DNA from: DAOPJM01 sp964490325
Lineage (GTDB): Bacteria; Bacillota; Clostridia; Christensenellales; CAG-138
Assembly: GCA_964490325.1 (NCBI GenBank)
Contig: CAZBBX010000028.1
Location: 1-28,446, forward strand
DNA: 28,446 nucleotides
Direction: 5' to 3'
Shown: in pieces, positions 1 to 7,592 of the stretch
Numbering within the stretch: position 1 is the stretch's first letter
Layout of the letters: every line of letters starts with the position of its first letter
Program-made: the position numbers and the translations under genes
The notes under the pieces: generated by a model
Database searches by the model: none
The model's input: the letters and a program-made list of their open reading frames with translations, nothing else
Told to the model about the DNA's origin: nothing

Positions 1-1
1 C

Positions 2-473
2 GCCGTTGTTCAACTTCCCCGCCCCAGGGTGTTCAACTCGACCGCCGTAATCAATGCACAGCCAAGGGAACGAAAGAATATGATTCACCGTATCTCATAC
101 AGTATTTAAAGGCGACAAATACGCCAGCACCGACAATGAAGAACAGGTCACAAGCTACAAAAACCAGATAGCCCATTATACGGATAAGATCAACAACAAT
201 CCCGACTGGACTCTGGTCGGCATTTTCGCAGATGAGGGTATAACCGGCACCAGCACCAAGAAGCGCACTGAGTTTAATAAGCTCATCGCCCTGTGCAAGC
301 GCGGCAAGGTGGACGTTGTCCTGACCAAGTCGACCTCCCGCTTTGCCCGAAACACCCTGGATTGCCTGAAATACACCCGCATGCTCAAGGATCTCGGCGT
401 GGCTGTGATATTCGAGAAAAAAGACTTCGACACAGAAGAAATCCCGAGACTGCGGGGCTTTATGGCGCTGTAA
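2..473 (+). pseudogene. Broken large serine recombinase, N-terminal part only
   Basis: Remnant of a site-specific serine recombinase (resolvase/invertase N-terminal domain), the integrase type of Gram-positive mobile elements. The frame open from 84 to the TAA at 471-473 reads STDNEEQVTSYKNQIAHY, then FADEGITGTSTKKR, then SRFARNTLDCLKYTR and FEKKDFDTEE. These are the hallmark blocks of this family, including the catalytic Ser in STD and the SRFARN segment. The Tyr-Cys-Arg normally just before the Ser is missing. Residues that look like the usual leader (AVINAQPRERKN) lie in a different frame, 2-107, so a frameshift or small deletion falls near 104-108. After FDTEE similarity ends and a stop follows, so the zinc-ribbon and coiled-coil C-terminal part (normally about 400 more residues) is absent. 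It is not functional. The leader frame is my inference; the catalytic-domain frame is clear. Confidence 0.8.
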
Positions 474-604
474 TGAAGCCTTTGGTGTTTGGTTGGGGTT
501 TAAATTTATGTATATAAACACAATGATACCAAACGAAAACCACCGCTGACACCATAAATGTATTAGTTCTTCTTATTAACATGTCCACCGCTCGTGCTGT
601 CGGT

Positions 605-1243
605 TTACAGGATGAAACCGTCGTTGTTTTGTAACCTTAAGACGCCATCAATGCGTACAGCTTCCACTGGATCGACTAAGCAACCCGCAGCATATGTCCT
701 GCAGAAATTTATATCGTCAATTATTGCAAAGCATATATAAAGTGATGTAGGATGCCCTTCTGTAGTACACATTGCCAATGAACCAGGGTGCCCTTGCAAT
801 AGCATAATCTTCCCGGCATGGTTTTTGCCATCATTATATTCTGTGAATTGGGAAAGGGAGAAAACGCAAAGTGTGATTTCCTTCAGCAATTGCTTAGAGT
901 AGGTTATTTGAAGTTCGGAACACAAATTCTCCCATTCGCATTCCCATTTTTGCATGTCTATGCCATGATAGCCTACAACAGCTTTTCCACGCGGAACAGT
1001 CGCATATTGGTTGTCAATTGCGGCGCTAATGCAGTCCATAATGATGCCTCTTTCGCGAAACCTGTGAGCAACGAGGTGTGCAAAGTCTTTTATATATGGG
1101 TACTGTGTTGCAAGAAGTCGATGCCTTACGATTATCAAAAAACCCAAAACATCATATTCATCAAAGGAGAGGGCGTTAAGAACGGCTTTGTAGTGGGCGA
1201 GAAGTTTTTCTTCCTTTACGTCGTGTTGAATATCCTTTATCAT
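605..1243 (-). CDS. Hypothetical protein, 212 aa
   Basis: I do not recognise this protein. It is soluble-looking, with no signal peptide or clear membrane helix. The N-terminal third is helical and charged (MIKDIQHDVKEEKLLAHYKA), and the C-terminal half contains short hydrophobic strands and several Cys residues (VCVFSL-like, MCTTEG, CRTYAAGC). No catalytic motif was identified. The start is well supported: GGAGG stands 6 bases before the ATG at 1243. Its AT-rich composition matches the neighbouring island genes and differs from the housekeeping region. It follows the three-gene cluster on the same strand after a gap of about 290 bp, so it may be separately transcribed. No terminator is obvious after its stop. 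Confidence 0.65.
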   Translation of the reverse strand: MIKDIQHDVKEEKLLAHYKAVLNALSFDEYDVLGFLIIVRHRLLATQYPYIKDFAHLVAHRFRERGIIMDCISAAIDNQYATVPRGKAVVGYHGIDMQKWECEWENLCSELQITYSKQLLKEITLCVFSLSQFTEYNDGKNHAGKIMLLQGHPGSLAMCTTEGHPTSLYICFAIIDDINFCRTYAAGCLVDPVEAVRIDGVLRLQNNDGFIL

Positions 1244-1536
1244 ACCAAACCTCCAGTTCTTCTCGCTCTAAGTGATATGAAACACGCTTTTGTCCCCGCA
1301 GATATTGCGTAATCTAACTCGTAGTGGTAGATGCTCAACACTATACGCTATATTGGGATAATCAGGTCAATTGCTGGAAGTCTGTATTGAATTCGATACT
1401 GCGAAGCTCGGTGTTTGTTCAGTGTCTCTATATCTCTGTTGTCTCTCTTGAAGTCTTTTATTAATTTTCTATAGATTCAGATTAGGCTGAGATATTATAT
1501 TTGCCTCCCACTGCACCGCGATACTTGAATAAAAAT
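1244..1536. other. Intergenic gap without a recognisable gene
   Basis: This is 293 bp of AT-rich sequence between two minus-strand genes. I see no ORF with a credible ribosome binding site, no clear terminator after the upstream gene and no strong promoter. A weak minus-strand candidate promoter (TTGAGC, 16-base spacer, TAGATT) lies around 1310-1350 and could serve the 212-aa gene. Confidence 0.4.
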
Positions 1537-2313
1537 TTATTCTAAAATTGCGCACTCGATCCAGTTGCCAGCACTTAGACACTCTCCCTCAAAAGTAATT
1601 GTATCGCCTACATTAACTTTTTTTAAAGCTTCTTCTTGCTCTTTTTCAAACTCCGCATAAAAGAAAACTATTGTGTTCCCCACACGTTTTTCCATCGTGA
1701 GTATTGCGCCGCCGGTCAGATTGAATAGTCCGTCCGCTGACATGCCGTTGATTTTTGCCGTAATTCGATACCTGTTATATTGATATTTGTCATCAGCCCG
1801 AAGCTCATTTTCTTTGTATGCTTTGTATATTTCTTCAAACGTGACCGCAAGACGCTCCTGTTCAGCCTTCTCCGCCTCCGCCTGTGCGGCGTCTATCGTC
1901 GGTAAGGGGGACTGCGTAGGTGTCAGCGTGTTCGTTGGTAAGGGGGACGGCGTAGATGCCAGCGTGTTTGTCGGTAAGGGCATAGTGGTGGCCGTTGGAA
2001 CAATAGAAACCGGCTCAATCGTTCTTGTGGCTTCCGCTTCTGCCATATCTGCTGCGAGCCGGTCTGCTTCTCGTTGCTCCGCTTTTAACCTCTGTTCCGT
2101 GTAGAGTGCCTCACGCTCTTGCGGGGTCATACTGCTTAGCCATATTTGAGAACCGATAATAGAAAATAGAATTGCACCGACCAAACAAAACAGCAAAGAC
2201 AACCCTATCCATTTTTTCGACTTTTTCGAAAACAACCGAATAATGAGCATAATCGCGAGAACAATTGCTGCAACAATACACGATACGACCAAGATGCTAA
2301 ATAACACGTCCAT
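1537..2313 (-). CDS. Membrane protein with Thr/Pro linker and C-terminal OB-fold-like (tRNA_anti-like) domain
   Basis: The 258-aa protein has two hydrophobic helices (about 5-28 and 36-59), a Glu/Ala-rich coiled-coil-like stretch (64-96), a Thr/Pro/Ser linker (104-139) and a C-terminal domain of about 100 residues. The last domain contains YKENELRADDKYQYNRYRI and ends VNVGDTITFEGECLSAGNWIECAI. This pattern matches the tRNA_anti-like (OB-fold) domain found at the end of many Firmicutes membrane and lipoprotein ORFs; its ligand is generally unknown. I chose the ATG at 2313 because AAGGAG lies 7 bases upstream, inside the longer reading that would start from a TTG at 2334. It sits 24 bp behind the Ltp lipoprotein gene and is probably co-transcribed. 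A 36-bp DNA repeat encodes part of the linker. Function is unknown; an envelope role is inferred. Confidence 0.75.
   Translation of the reverse strand: MDVLFSILVVSCIVAAIVLAIMLIIRLFSKKSKKWIGLSLLFCLVGAILFSIIGSQIWLSSMTPQEREALYTEQRLKAEQREADRLAADMAEAEATRTIEPVSIVPTATTMPLPTNTLASTPSPLPTNTLTPTQSPLPTIDAAQAEAEKAEQERLAVTFEEIYKAYKENELRADDKYQYNRYRITAKINGMSADGLFNLTGGAILTMEKRVGNTIVFFYAEFEKEQEEALKKVNVGDTITFEGECLSAGNWIECAILE
1901..1980. repeat. 36-bp tandem repeat encoding a Thr/Pro linker
   Basis: Two imperfect 36-bp copies (1901-1936 and 1937-1972) plus the first 8 bases of a third. On the minus strand each copy encodes a 12-residue unit of the TNTLTPTQSPLP / TNTLASTPSPLP type. The repeat keeps the frame, so copy-number change would lengthen or shorten the extracytoplasmic linker without breaking the gene. 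Confidence 0.8.
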
Positions 2314-2337
2314 ATATTGCTCCTTAATTGACAATAA

Positions 2338-3462
2338 TCAAAATCCGTTCGCCTCAACACCATATACTGCTTGCTCGTGAGTGAATCCTTCATACTCCAG
2401 TTGATCTATAAGGCTGTCGCGGGAAAACGTCGAATAGTTTAAGTATGACTTTGCAGATTTTGCAGCTTGCTCATTCCAGTCTGCTCCACATTTGTCTGCC
2501 CCGTATGTCGCCTGCTCGTTCGTAAACCCTTCATATTTCAGTTGTTCTATTAGCCCCTTGTACGAGAATGCTGAATATTGCAGATACGACTGCGCAGATT
2601 TAAGTGCCTGTTCGTTCCAATCTGCGCCGCAATTGTCCGCTGCATAAACAGCATCCTCGTTGGAGTACTTTTCGTACTCCAATTGTTTGATTAGTCCTTC
2701 ATAAGAAAAAGCAGAATAACGCAAGTATGATTTAGCTGAACCGAGAGCGTTTTTTTGTCCAGTCGTCATACTAGGAACGGCGGCAGGTGCTTCGAGGGAG
2801 GTAGGCCCGCTTTTCTCATCAACAGCAAATCGCTCTATAAAAAGAGGCATAAATTTAACAAAATTATCGCCTATGGTAGAAGGTTCAGCGGCAATAACCG
2901 AATATAACGCTGTTGTTGAAAAAAACATATATGATAAGCAACCATAGCTTACGCCATTAATGTTCTGCACAAAATTTACGACAACCGCAGGGAAACCACA
3001 TATTTCAGTATATTGCTTGTCTCCCATGTTGCTTATGCTGTTACCATCATTCATTCCGTCAAGAACACTAGTAAAAAAAGAGTTTGATACCTCCGCATCA
3101 GATATATCTATACTATTTAATACGGGCAGTGGTTGGTAAGATATATAAAGTAAACCATCCGAACTTTTATCATAAGGATAATAATACATACCATCGGGCG
3201 ATGTCGCCTTGGCATTTCTCCAATTTTCAGGTACATAATAAGTAATCTCACCCAACTCTTGATAAAGGCTTAGCTCAAGAGTATTCCATTCATTTTCATT
3301 CTGGCCGGATGGAGAACTTGTTGGTTGCGGAGTGTTGCGTTCATATTCATTCTGACTGGATGGAGAACTTATTGGTTGCCGCGAAGATACCTCGTTCGAA
3401 CATCCCGCTAAGACGCTAATTGCGCAAAGAGCCAGTAAAATTGCCAAAACTCGCCTTATCAT
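2338..3462 (-). CDS. Lipoprotein with three Ltp-type (host cell surface-exposed lipoprotein) repeats
   Basis: A 374-aa predicted lipoprotein. The signal peptide ends in the lipobox LAGC (Cys21), so it should be anchored on the outer face of the membrane. Residues 22-62 form a low-complexity Ser/Pro/Asn tether. Residues about 63-215 form a domain I cannot name. Residues about 239-374 are three consecutive repeats of 47, 47 and 42 residues with the pattern SAxSYLxYSxFS...LIxQLxYEGFTxEQAxYG. This is the Ltp repeat, known from the temperate phage TP-J34 lipoprotein Ltp, which blocks injection of superinfecting phage DNA and is widespread in Firmicutes surface proteins. AGAGAGG precedes the ATG by 6 bases. 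It lies 34 bp after the nuclease gene and 24 bp before the OB-fold membrane protein, suggesting one operon. A superinfection-exclusion role is inference from the repeats; the central domain may give another specificity. Confidence 0.85.
   Translation of the reverse strand: MIRRVLAILLALCAISVLAGCSNEVSSRQPISSPSSQNEYERNTPQPTSSPSGQNENEWNTLELSLYQELGEITYYVPENWRNAKATSPDGMYYYPYDKSSDGLLYISYQPLPVLNSIDISDAEVSNSFFTSVLDGMNDGNSISNMGDKQYTEICGFPAVVVNFVQNINGVSYGCLSYMFFSTTALYSVIAAEPSTIGDNFVKFMPLFIERFAVDEKSGPTSLEAPAAVPSMTTGQKNALGSAKSYLRYSAFSYEGLIKQLEYEKYSNEDAVYAADNCGADWNEQALKSAQSYLQYSAFSYKGLIEQLKYEGFTNEQATYGADKCGADWNEQAAKSAKSYLNYSTFSRDSLIDQLEYEGFTHEQAVYGVEANGF
2341..2748 (-). repeat. Three tandem Ltp-domain coding repeats
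   Basis: Repeat 1 lies at 2608-2748, repeat 2 at 2467-2607 and repeat 3 at 2341-2466. The first two are exactly 141 bp. Repeats 1 and 2 share the GADWNEQ junction, and repeat 3 is cut short at the C terminus (GVEANGF). The DNA copies have diverged, so the duplication is not recent. Confidence 0.8.
3282..3383. repeat. 51-bp imperfect tandem duplication in the lipoprotein tether
   Basis: A core of 32 bases at 3297-3328 recurs at 3348-3379 with three mismatches, offset by 51 bp. It encodes two copies of a tether unit of the type SSPSGQNE. Being in frame, it only changes spacer length between the lipid anchor and the folded domains. Confidence 0.7.
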
Positions 3463-3496
3463 AATGTGCCTCTCTTTTCATAAGTAAATCTGTCTA

Positions 3497-5737
3497 CTAA
3501 CTCATTGCTTTCGCGTCACCGGTAAATAACCAGATATATCCCCCACCAGTTTTTTGAACTCCAGATAAAGCGTCAGAAATACTGCGACGATTCACGCCGG
3601 TTGCTTTAGCGGCTTTGCCGATTGACGCATATACAGCTATCTTTTCACCCGTTGCACTCACTTGAACAACGCTTTTGGCAAGACCAGTATTTTTTGATAG
3701 ATTGACTGGTTGGACATTTTCAATATTACTGCCTCGTTTACATCTCCGCCAGATGTATCCACCTCCAGTTTTGCGAATATTGTAAATAACATTATTAATG
3801 GATTTTTCTGAGATACCAGCTTCAGCCATAGCCTCGGACACGGAGAAATATTCTCTTATGAATGTTCCATTTTCAGAATATTTCCTAATAACAAATGGTG
3901 ATATTAGCTTTATTCTTTCCTGCTTGAGTTGTTCTACCGCCTTAACCGGTGCCATTTCAATACCATATGATTGCATCTCTTTTACAGGCGATTGGTAGCT
4001 TGGTATATTAAATTCTACCATATTTTCCGTTAGAAAATGTCGAACGTTTTCCTCGTCCACAGGTAAATCAAATTTCCAATCCAAAACTCTTACCCCGTGT
4101 TCGGCGCTAAATGCTCTCTTTCGTGCATCTCTTTTCCGGTTTTCGAAAAGGGCCGCTTCGCCGCCAAACACATCTACAGCTTCATAGTGTTGCTGCCCTT
4201 GATATTCTATAGCAATATTTTGGGAAGGGATGAAAATATCGAAGCTCTGAAGTCCCAACCAATCTGTCCTGTGCTGATAAGTTGCATCACATACCAATTT
4301 GCTAACTATGACATATAGTTTGTATTCCGTACTCCATTTTGTACTTATGCGGTTTTCGTGTGCCATAGCGGAATACAGCTTGTTCAGTTTCCTTCTTTTA
4401 TCCCTATTTATTGCTTTGATTATTGATATAAGCACAGAATTTGTGATAAAGCTGGAGTAACCACTTTTTGTTTGCAAGTCACTGATAAATGTGTTAATTG
4501 CGTTTTGCAGATAGGTATAATAATCGGACTCCTCTAAATACTCAGCAGCAGCTGCAAGGTCGCTTCTCTCCGTATTATACATACTTACCAAGTCGTAGTA
4601 CATTAGGCTGATTTCTTCGATTTGGCTTCCTGTAAAGGAAACATAATATACTGTGCCGTCGCTGTTCACTTGCACATCACAAGCATCATCCGCAAGTTTC
4701 GCCGCGCAATAAAACCGCTTATCATATGTGGCACCGACATGAAAGGTAAATCGTAATGAATCATCTTTGACCTTGCTATCAAACTGGCTTTTATCGCGTA
4801 GACTTTTTTCTAAAAAATCAGAACATTTGTGTATAAAGTCGGGAGCTTTTTTAAAATATTCTAGTTCCTTTTTAATATCAAGATTCAATCCAATATTGCT
4901 ATATTTTTGTAATACAACAGCCAACTTGCTTAGATCCTCACTATAAATCTGTTTTATATCCGCTGATGCACAATAGAGCTTTTTCGAGCAACATGAAGGC
5001 TTAACCCATTCTATATCAACGGAATCCATAGATACTTGCTTAGGAATCTCTATTGCGATATAATCTTTCCCTGCACCCTTATAAAGTCTTAATGGTTCAT
5101 CTTCTATTGAGCATGTAAGATTAGTTATTCCCTTGACGCGCAACTCTTTATCTCCGAACTTATACTGCGTTTCTGTGCTTATATCCCGAAGTCCAAAGAT
5201 GACCGAGTTATAACTCTTATATGTTTCTACATTCAAAATGCCAGCCCAAAAATTGTGCCCATTTATGGAGTACAGAAACTGATCAGAGAGTACTGCATCA
5301 GAATCCCCGTGATAAATATAGTTTGCTCTATCGCGTTTAAATATTTTTATAGTACACAGCTTATTTGACAGTACCGTAACACCTTCACTGTAAAAAATGC
5401 CATCTGATAAATCAGCCGAGGTTAAGACTTCATATAGATTAAAGGGCATGTCACCGAAATAAATCGCAGCGCCGCTCTCTAATCGAATAAATTTTTGCCC
5501 CTGGCGGACATATGCAAATCCAAAATAACCTCTCTCATATGTGTGCCATGAATCGGGAGGATATGTTTCGTACATATGAAACTCGGCGTCAATAGGTTTG
5601 TGTGATGGGGGGGTGTCCTTGTCATACTCTAAATAATTGCTAAACAAATAATATCCAAATGGACAATCAAGGCCGACTTCATAAACTCGGTCGGGAACCA
5701 GAACTTTTTTCCGCTCTAATACTTCCATGGCAATCAT
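3497..5737 (-). CDS. Large protein with PD-(D/E)XK-like nuclease motif and two NUMOD1-like repeats
   Basis: A 746-aa protein without signal peptide or membrane helices. The N-terminal ~470 residues match nothing I recognise. Around 500-545 it reads SFDIFIPSQNIAIEYQGQQHY, then FGGEAALFENRKRDARKRAF. This Asp500...Glu511-x-Gln513 arrangement with the GQQHY...FGG...RD..K signature is seen in Vsr-like/PD-(D/E)XK nucleases linked to homing and mobile elements. The C terminus holds two helix-turn-helix-like repeats (about 625-665 and 705-738), each ending KTGGGYIW, typical of NUMOD1 DNA-binding modules. It therefore probably binds and cuts DNA. It is first in the minus-strand cluster, behind a clear promoter. 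The start is uncertain: ATGs at 5737 and 5728 are both possible and neither has a well-spaced ribosome site. Alternatives are a free-standing homing endonuclease or a defence effector. Nuclease activity is inferred, not shown. Confidence 0.8.
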   Translation of the reverse strand: MIAMEVLERKKVLVPDRVYEVGLDCPFGYYLFSNYLEYDKDTPPSHKPIDAEFHMYETYPPDSWHTYERGYFGFAYVRQGQKFIRLESGAAIYFGDMPFNLYEVLTSADLSDGIFYSEGVTVLSNKLCTIKIFKRDRANYIYHGDSDAVLSDQFLYSINGHNFWAGILNVETYKSYNSVIFGLRDISTETQYKFGDKELRVKGITNLTCSIEDEPLRLYKGAGKDYIAIEIPKQVSMDSVDIEWVKPSCCSKKLYCASADIKQIYSEDLSKLAVVLQKYSNIGLNLDIKKELEYFKKAPDFIHKCSDFLEKSLRDKSQFDSKVKDDSLRFTFHVGATYDKRFYCAAKLADDACDVQVNSDGTVYYVSFTGSQIEEISLMYYDLVSMYNTERSDLAAAAEYLEESDYYTYLQNAINTFISDLQTKSGYSSFITNSVLISIIKAINRDKRRKLNKLYSAMAHENRISTKWSTEYKLYVIVSKLVCDATYQHRTDWLGLQSFDIFIPSQNIAIEYQGQQHYEAVDVFGGEAALFENRKRDARKRAFSAEHGVRVLDWKFDLPVDEENVRHFLTENMVEFNIPSYQSPVKEMQSYGIEMAPVKAVEQLKQERIKLISPFVIRKYSENGTFIREYFSVSEAMAEAGISEKSINNVIYNIRKTGGGYIWRRCKRGSNIENVQPVNLSKNTGLAKSVVQVSATGEKIAVYASIGKAAKATGVNRRSISDALSGVQKTGGGYIWLFTGDAKAMS

Positions 5738-5779
5738 TTGATTTACCCATAATTTCCCTTCTATTGAAATGATGCACAG

Positions 5780-5809
5780 ATTATATCATATAAACATGAA
5801 CTTCGTAAA
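5780..5809 (-). promoter_or_regulatory. Promoter of the nuclease-Ltp-OB cluster
   Basis: On the minus strand TTTACG (5804-5809) and a perfect TATAAT (5780-5785) are separated by 18 bases. The predicted start point is about 35 bases before the first ATG. It is the only good sigma-A-like site ahead of the three closely spaced genes. Confidence 0.6.
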
Positions 5810-5949
5810 GCTATGTAAAGTTTCGCAAATATTACGTTAAACACCATGAAGGTCACAGAGCACAGTATTTGATTGAAGGGCTGGACATGCAATTGTTGAT
5901 TGATAGTGCACAGATCCCGCTACGCACCTTGGAAGCATGGTTCATTTGA
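5809..5949 (+). pseudogene. Small gene remnant, possibly a DNA-binding protein tail
   Basis: An open frame with no start codon and no ribosome site runs from just after a stop at 5806-5808 to TGA at 5947-5949. It encodes about 46 residues, ending QYLIEGLDMQLLIDSAQIPL and RTLEAWF. The even, helix-like hydrophobic pattern and a hairpin terminator starting at the stop codon suggest the 3' end of a former gene. I cannot assign a family. It could also be chance. Confidence 0.3.
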
Positions 5950-5992
5950 AACGAGTCGAAGAATTCTGCGCAAATTCTTTTGATTCGTTTTT
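5949..5992 (+). terminator. Hairpin terminator after the remnant ORF
   Basis: The arm 5949-5965 pairs with 5973-5990 around a 7-base loop, with G.U pairs and one bulged U, and runs straight into a T-rich tail. The hairpin begins at the stop codon of the remnant. Confidence 0.55.
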
Positions 5993-6128
5993 CTAATCAC
6001 ATAACTTTTAAGTGCTATTTGAAATGAGTTAAAAAGATCGTAGTAGAATAGTAAGCAACCGAAAAGCATAACACCTGCATCTATATTGACCGACAATGCC
6101 AAACCCCATACAGGTTTTCCGTATTGTC

Positions 6129-6154
6129 AAAAAGCTCGTATTTGCGAGCTTTTT
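6129..6154. terminator. Bidirectional intrinsic terminator at the island edge
   Basis: A perfect 10-bp stem: AAAAAGCTCG at 6129-6138 and CGAGCTTTTT at 6145-6154, with a 6-base loop. T-runs are present in both directions. It lies where the sequence turns from AT-rich to GC-rich, and it rules out the longer upstream starts for the next gene. Confidence 0.8.
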
Positions 6155-6213
6155 GCCATTTTCGGACAAAAATATACCGCATAAACGCCCGTTTTTGGGC
6201 GGAAGGAGCAACT

Positions 6214-7589
6214 ATGCGAAAACTTTTATCGAGCACCTTGACCCTCTTGCTTGCGTCCCTGCTGCTGACAGCCTGCACGGGACGGGGCGGGGATGCGGCG
6301 CCCACGGCGTCCCCCACCCCCGTTGAGACGTCGGACATCGTTGTCGTCACGGCAGCGCCCGCTTCACAGGCGACAGGGTACTACACACTCTCCGAGGGCG
6401 AGGATACCGTGACGGTGTATCTATTAAAGGCGCAGGGTGCATGGCAGGCGGAAGCGGAGCCAACCGACGCGTTCAAGCTCACAAAGACGGCGGACACGGC
6501 GGACGGCTACGCCACCTTTTTGATCGAGGCCGTGGAAACCGGCAACGAGGGAAAGGTCAACTTTTCCTGCGCTGCGGACGGACAGACCCCCCTTGGGTGC
6601 AGCCTTACGCTCTTTACAAACGAGGCGTACTGCTTGGAGGTCACCGCGGCGGATCTGCCCCAACGGCAGACGCAGCAGCAGGGCGTGGAGCAGCCCTATG
6701 CCTATGGGATCGATTACCATCGCAGCTCCGCGCTGCTTACAAGCATCGTTGGCGAACAGACCGTCAAGGACGCGCTCACCGTGATCGACGCCTTCTTGGC
6801 GGGGGAGACGAGCGCAGCGGTCACGCCTGACGGCAACGAGTACCTCTATGCCAACAAGCTGGGCTATGCGCTGAACATCCTTTGTCCGCCCTTTGCCGCG
6901 CTGACGGATTTCAACACGCTGACCGCCTACAGCGACGGCCTGCTGCATTGGAACTTCTTGGCTTCGCGGGAGGAGACGCAGGCGTCCCTCGCCGCGTTTG
7001 AAACGCAGGTGAACAGCTTGATGAGCAGCATCGACGCACGCGACACGCAAACGGCCAAGGCCGTGCTGCTTTATCACGGACTGACCACGGACGCGGTGTA
7101 CGATTACGCCTACTACGATAAGAAGGAAGTGACCGAGGAGGAGAGCCGCCTGCCCAATTCGGGCTTCACCGCCATCAAGGAGCACAGCGGCGTGTGCAAC
7201 GCTTATTCGGCGGCGCTGTGCTTTCTGTATACGCAGGTGGGTATCGAGAGCGTGACCGTCAACGGCAGCGCGCCCGACGCCTTCCACCAGTGGACGCTGC
7301 CCGCGTGGACGGAAAGCTGTACTATTTTGACCCCACGTTCGATCTGGGAGGCGGACTACTGTACTTCGGCCTGACAACGGAGGAGCGCTGCACCTGGGCA
7401 GGCGGCTTTGATAAGGACAGCATCAATGCCTTCGGCACTTCGATCGAGGGCAGCTATACCCTTGACGACACGCGCTTTACGGCGCTGCACGCGGCGCTCA
7501 CGGCGGGCTATGTCGAGCCGCAGGTGGATCACGCGCTGCAGAGCGCCGACCTTGGACACGGACTGTACACCTTGGATCTTGGCGACTAA
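6214..7589 (+). pseudogene. Transglutaminase-like lipoprotein, interrupted by a frameshift
   Basis: The start at 6214 has GGAAGGAG about 6 bases upstream. A signal peptide ends in lipobox LTAC (Cys21), so the product would be membrane-anchored and extracellular. The C-terminal part is a transglutaminase-like (papain-fold) domain: Cys328 in HSGVCNAYS and His358 in FHQW are in the first frame, but the expected Asp (VDGKLYYFDPTFD) is in another. Adding one G after 7299 restores WTLARVDGKLYYFDP, giving a 458-residue protein with Asp373; such proteins act as proteases or peptide-modifying enzymes on the cell surface. As it stands the first frame stops at 7374, losing Asp and about 85 residues. This is a true inactivating mutation or a sequencing error. 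A short hairpin (6186-6201) lies directly before the ribosome site. The gene is convergent with the helicase, with 3 bp between stops. Confidence 0.8.
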
Positions 7590-7592
7590 GAC

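Noticed and set aside
540..592. 8-base direct repeat CCACCGCT at 540-547 and 585-592 as element attachment sites
   Set aside because: Too short and too close together to mark element ends; no matching copy was found at the right edge of the island.
6186..6201. Second terminator before the transglutaminase-like gene
   Set aside because: The T-run is in the loop of this 5-bp hairpin, not after it, and the ribosome site follows directly.
6124..6213. 30-residue N-terminal extension of the transglutaminase-like lipoprotein
   Set aside because: It spans a strong terminator. The ATG at 6214 has a good ribosome site and begins a proper lipoprotein signal peptide.
7290..7305. Programmed -1 frameshift site in the transglutaminase-like gene
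   Set aside because: No slippery heptamer of the X-XXY-YYZ kind and no clear stimulatory structure is seen, so a deletion or sequencing error is simpler.
6424..7377. Open minus-strand frame of 317 codons
   Set aside because: It lies opposite the transglutaminase-like gene, is Arg/Gly/Val-rich and has no recognisable domain or ribosome site.
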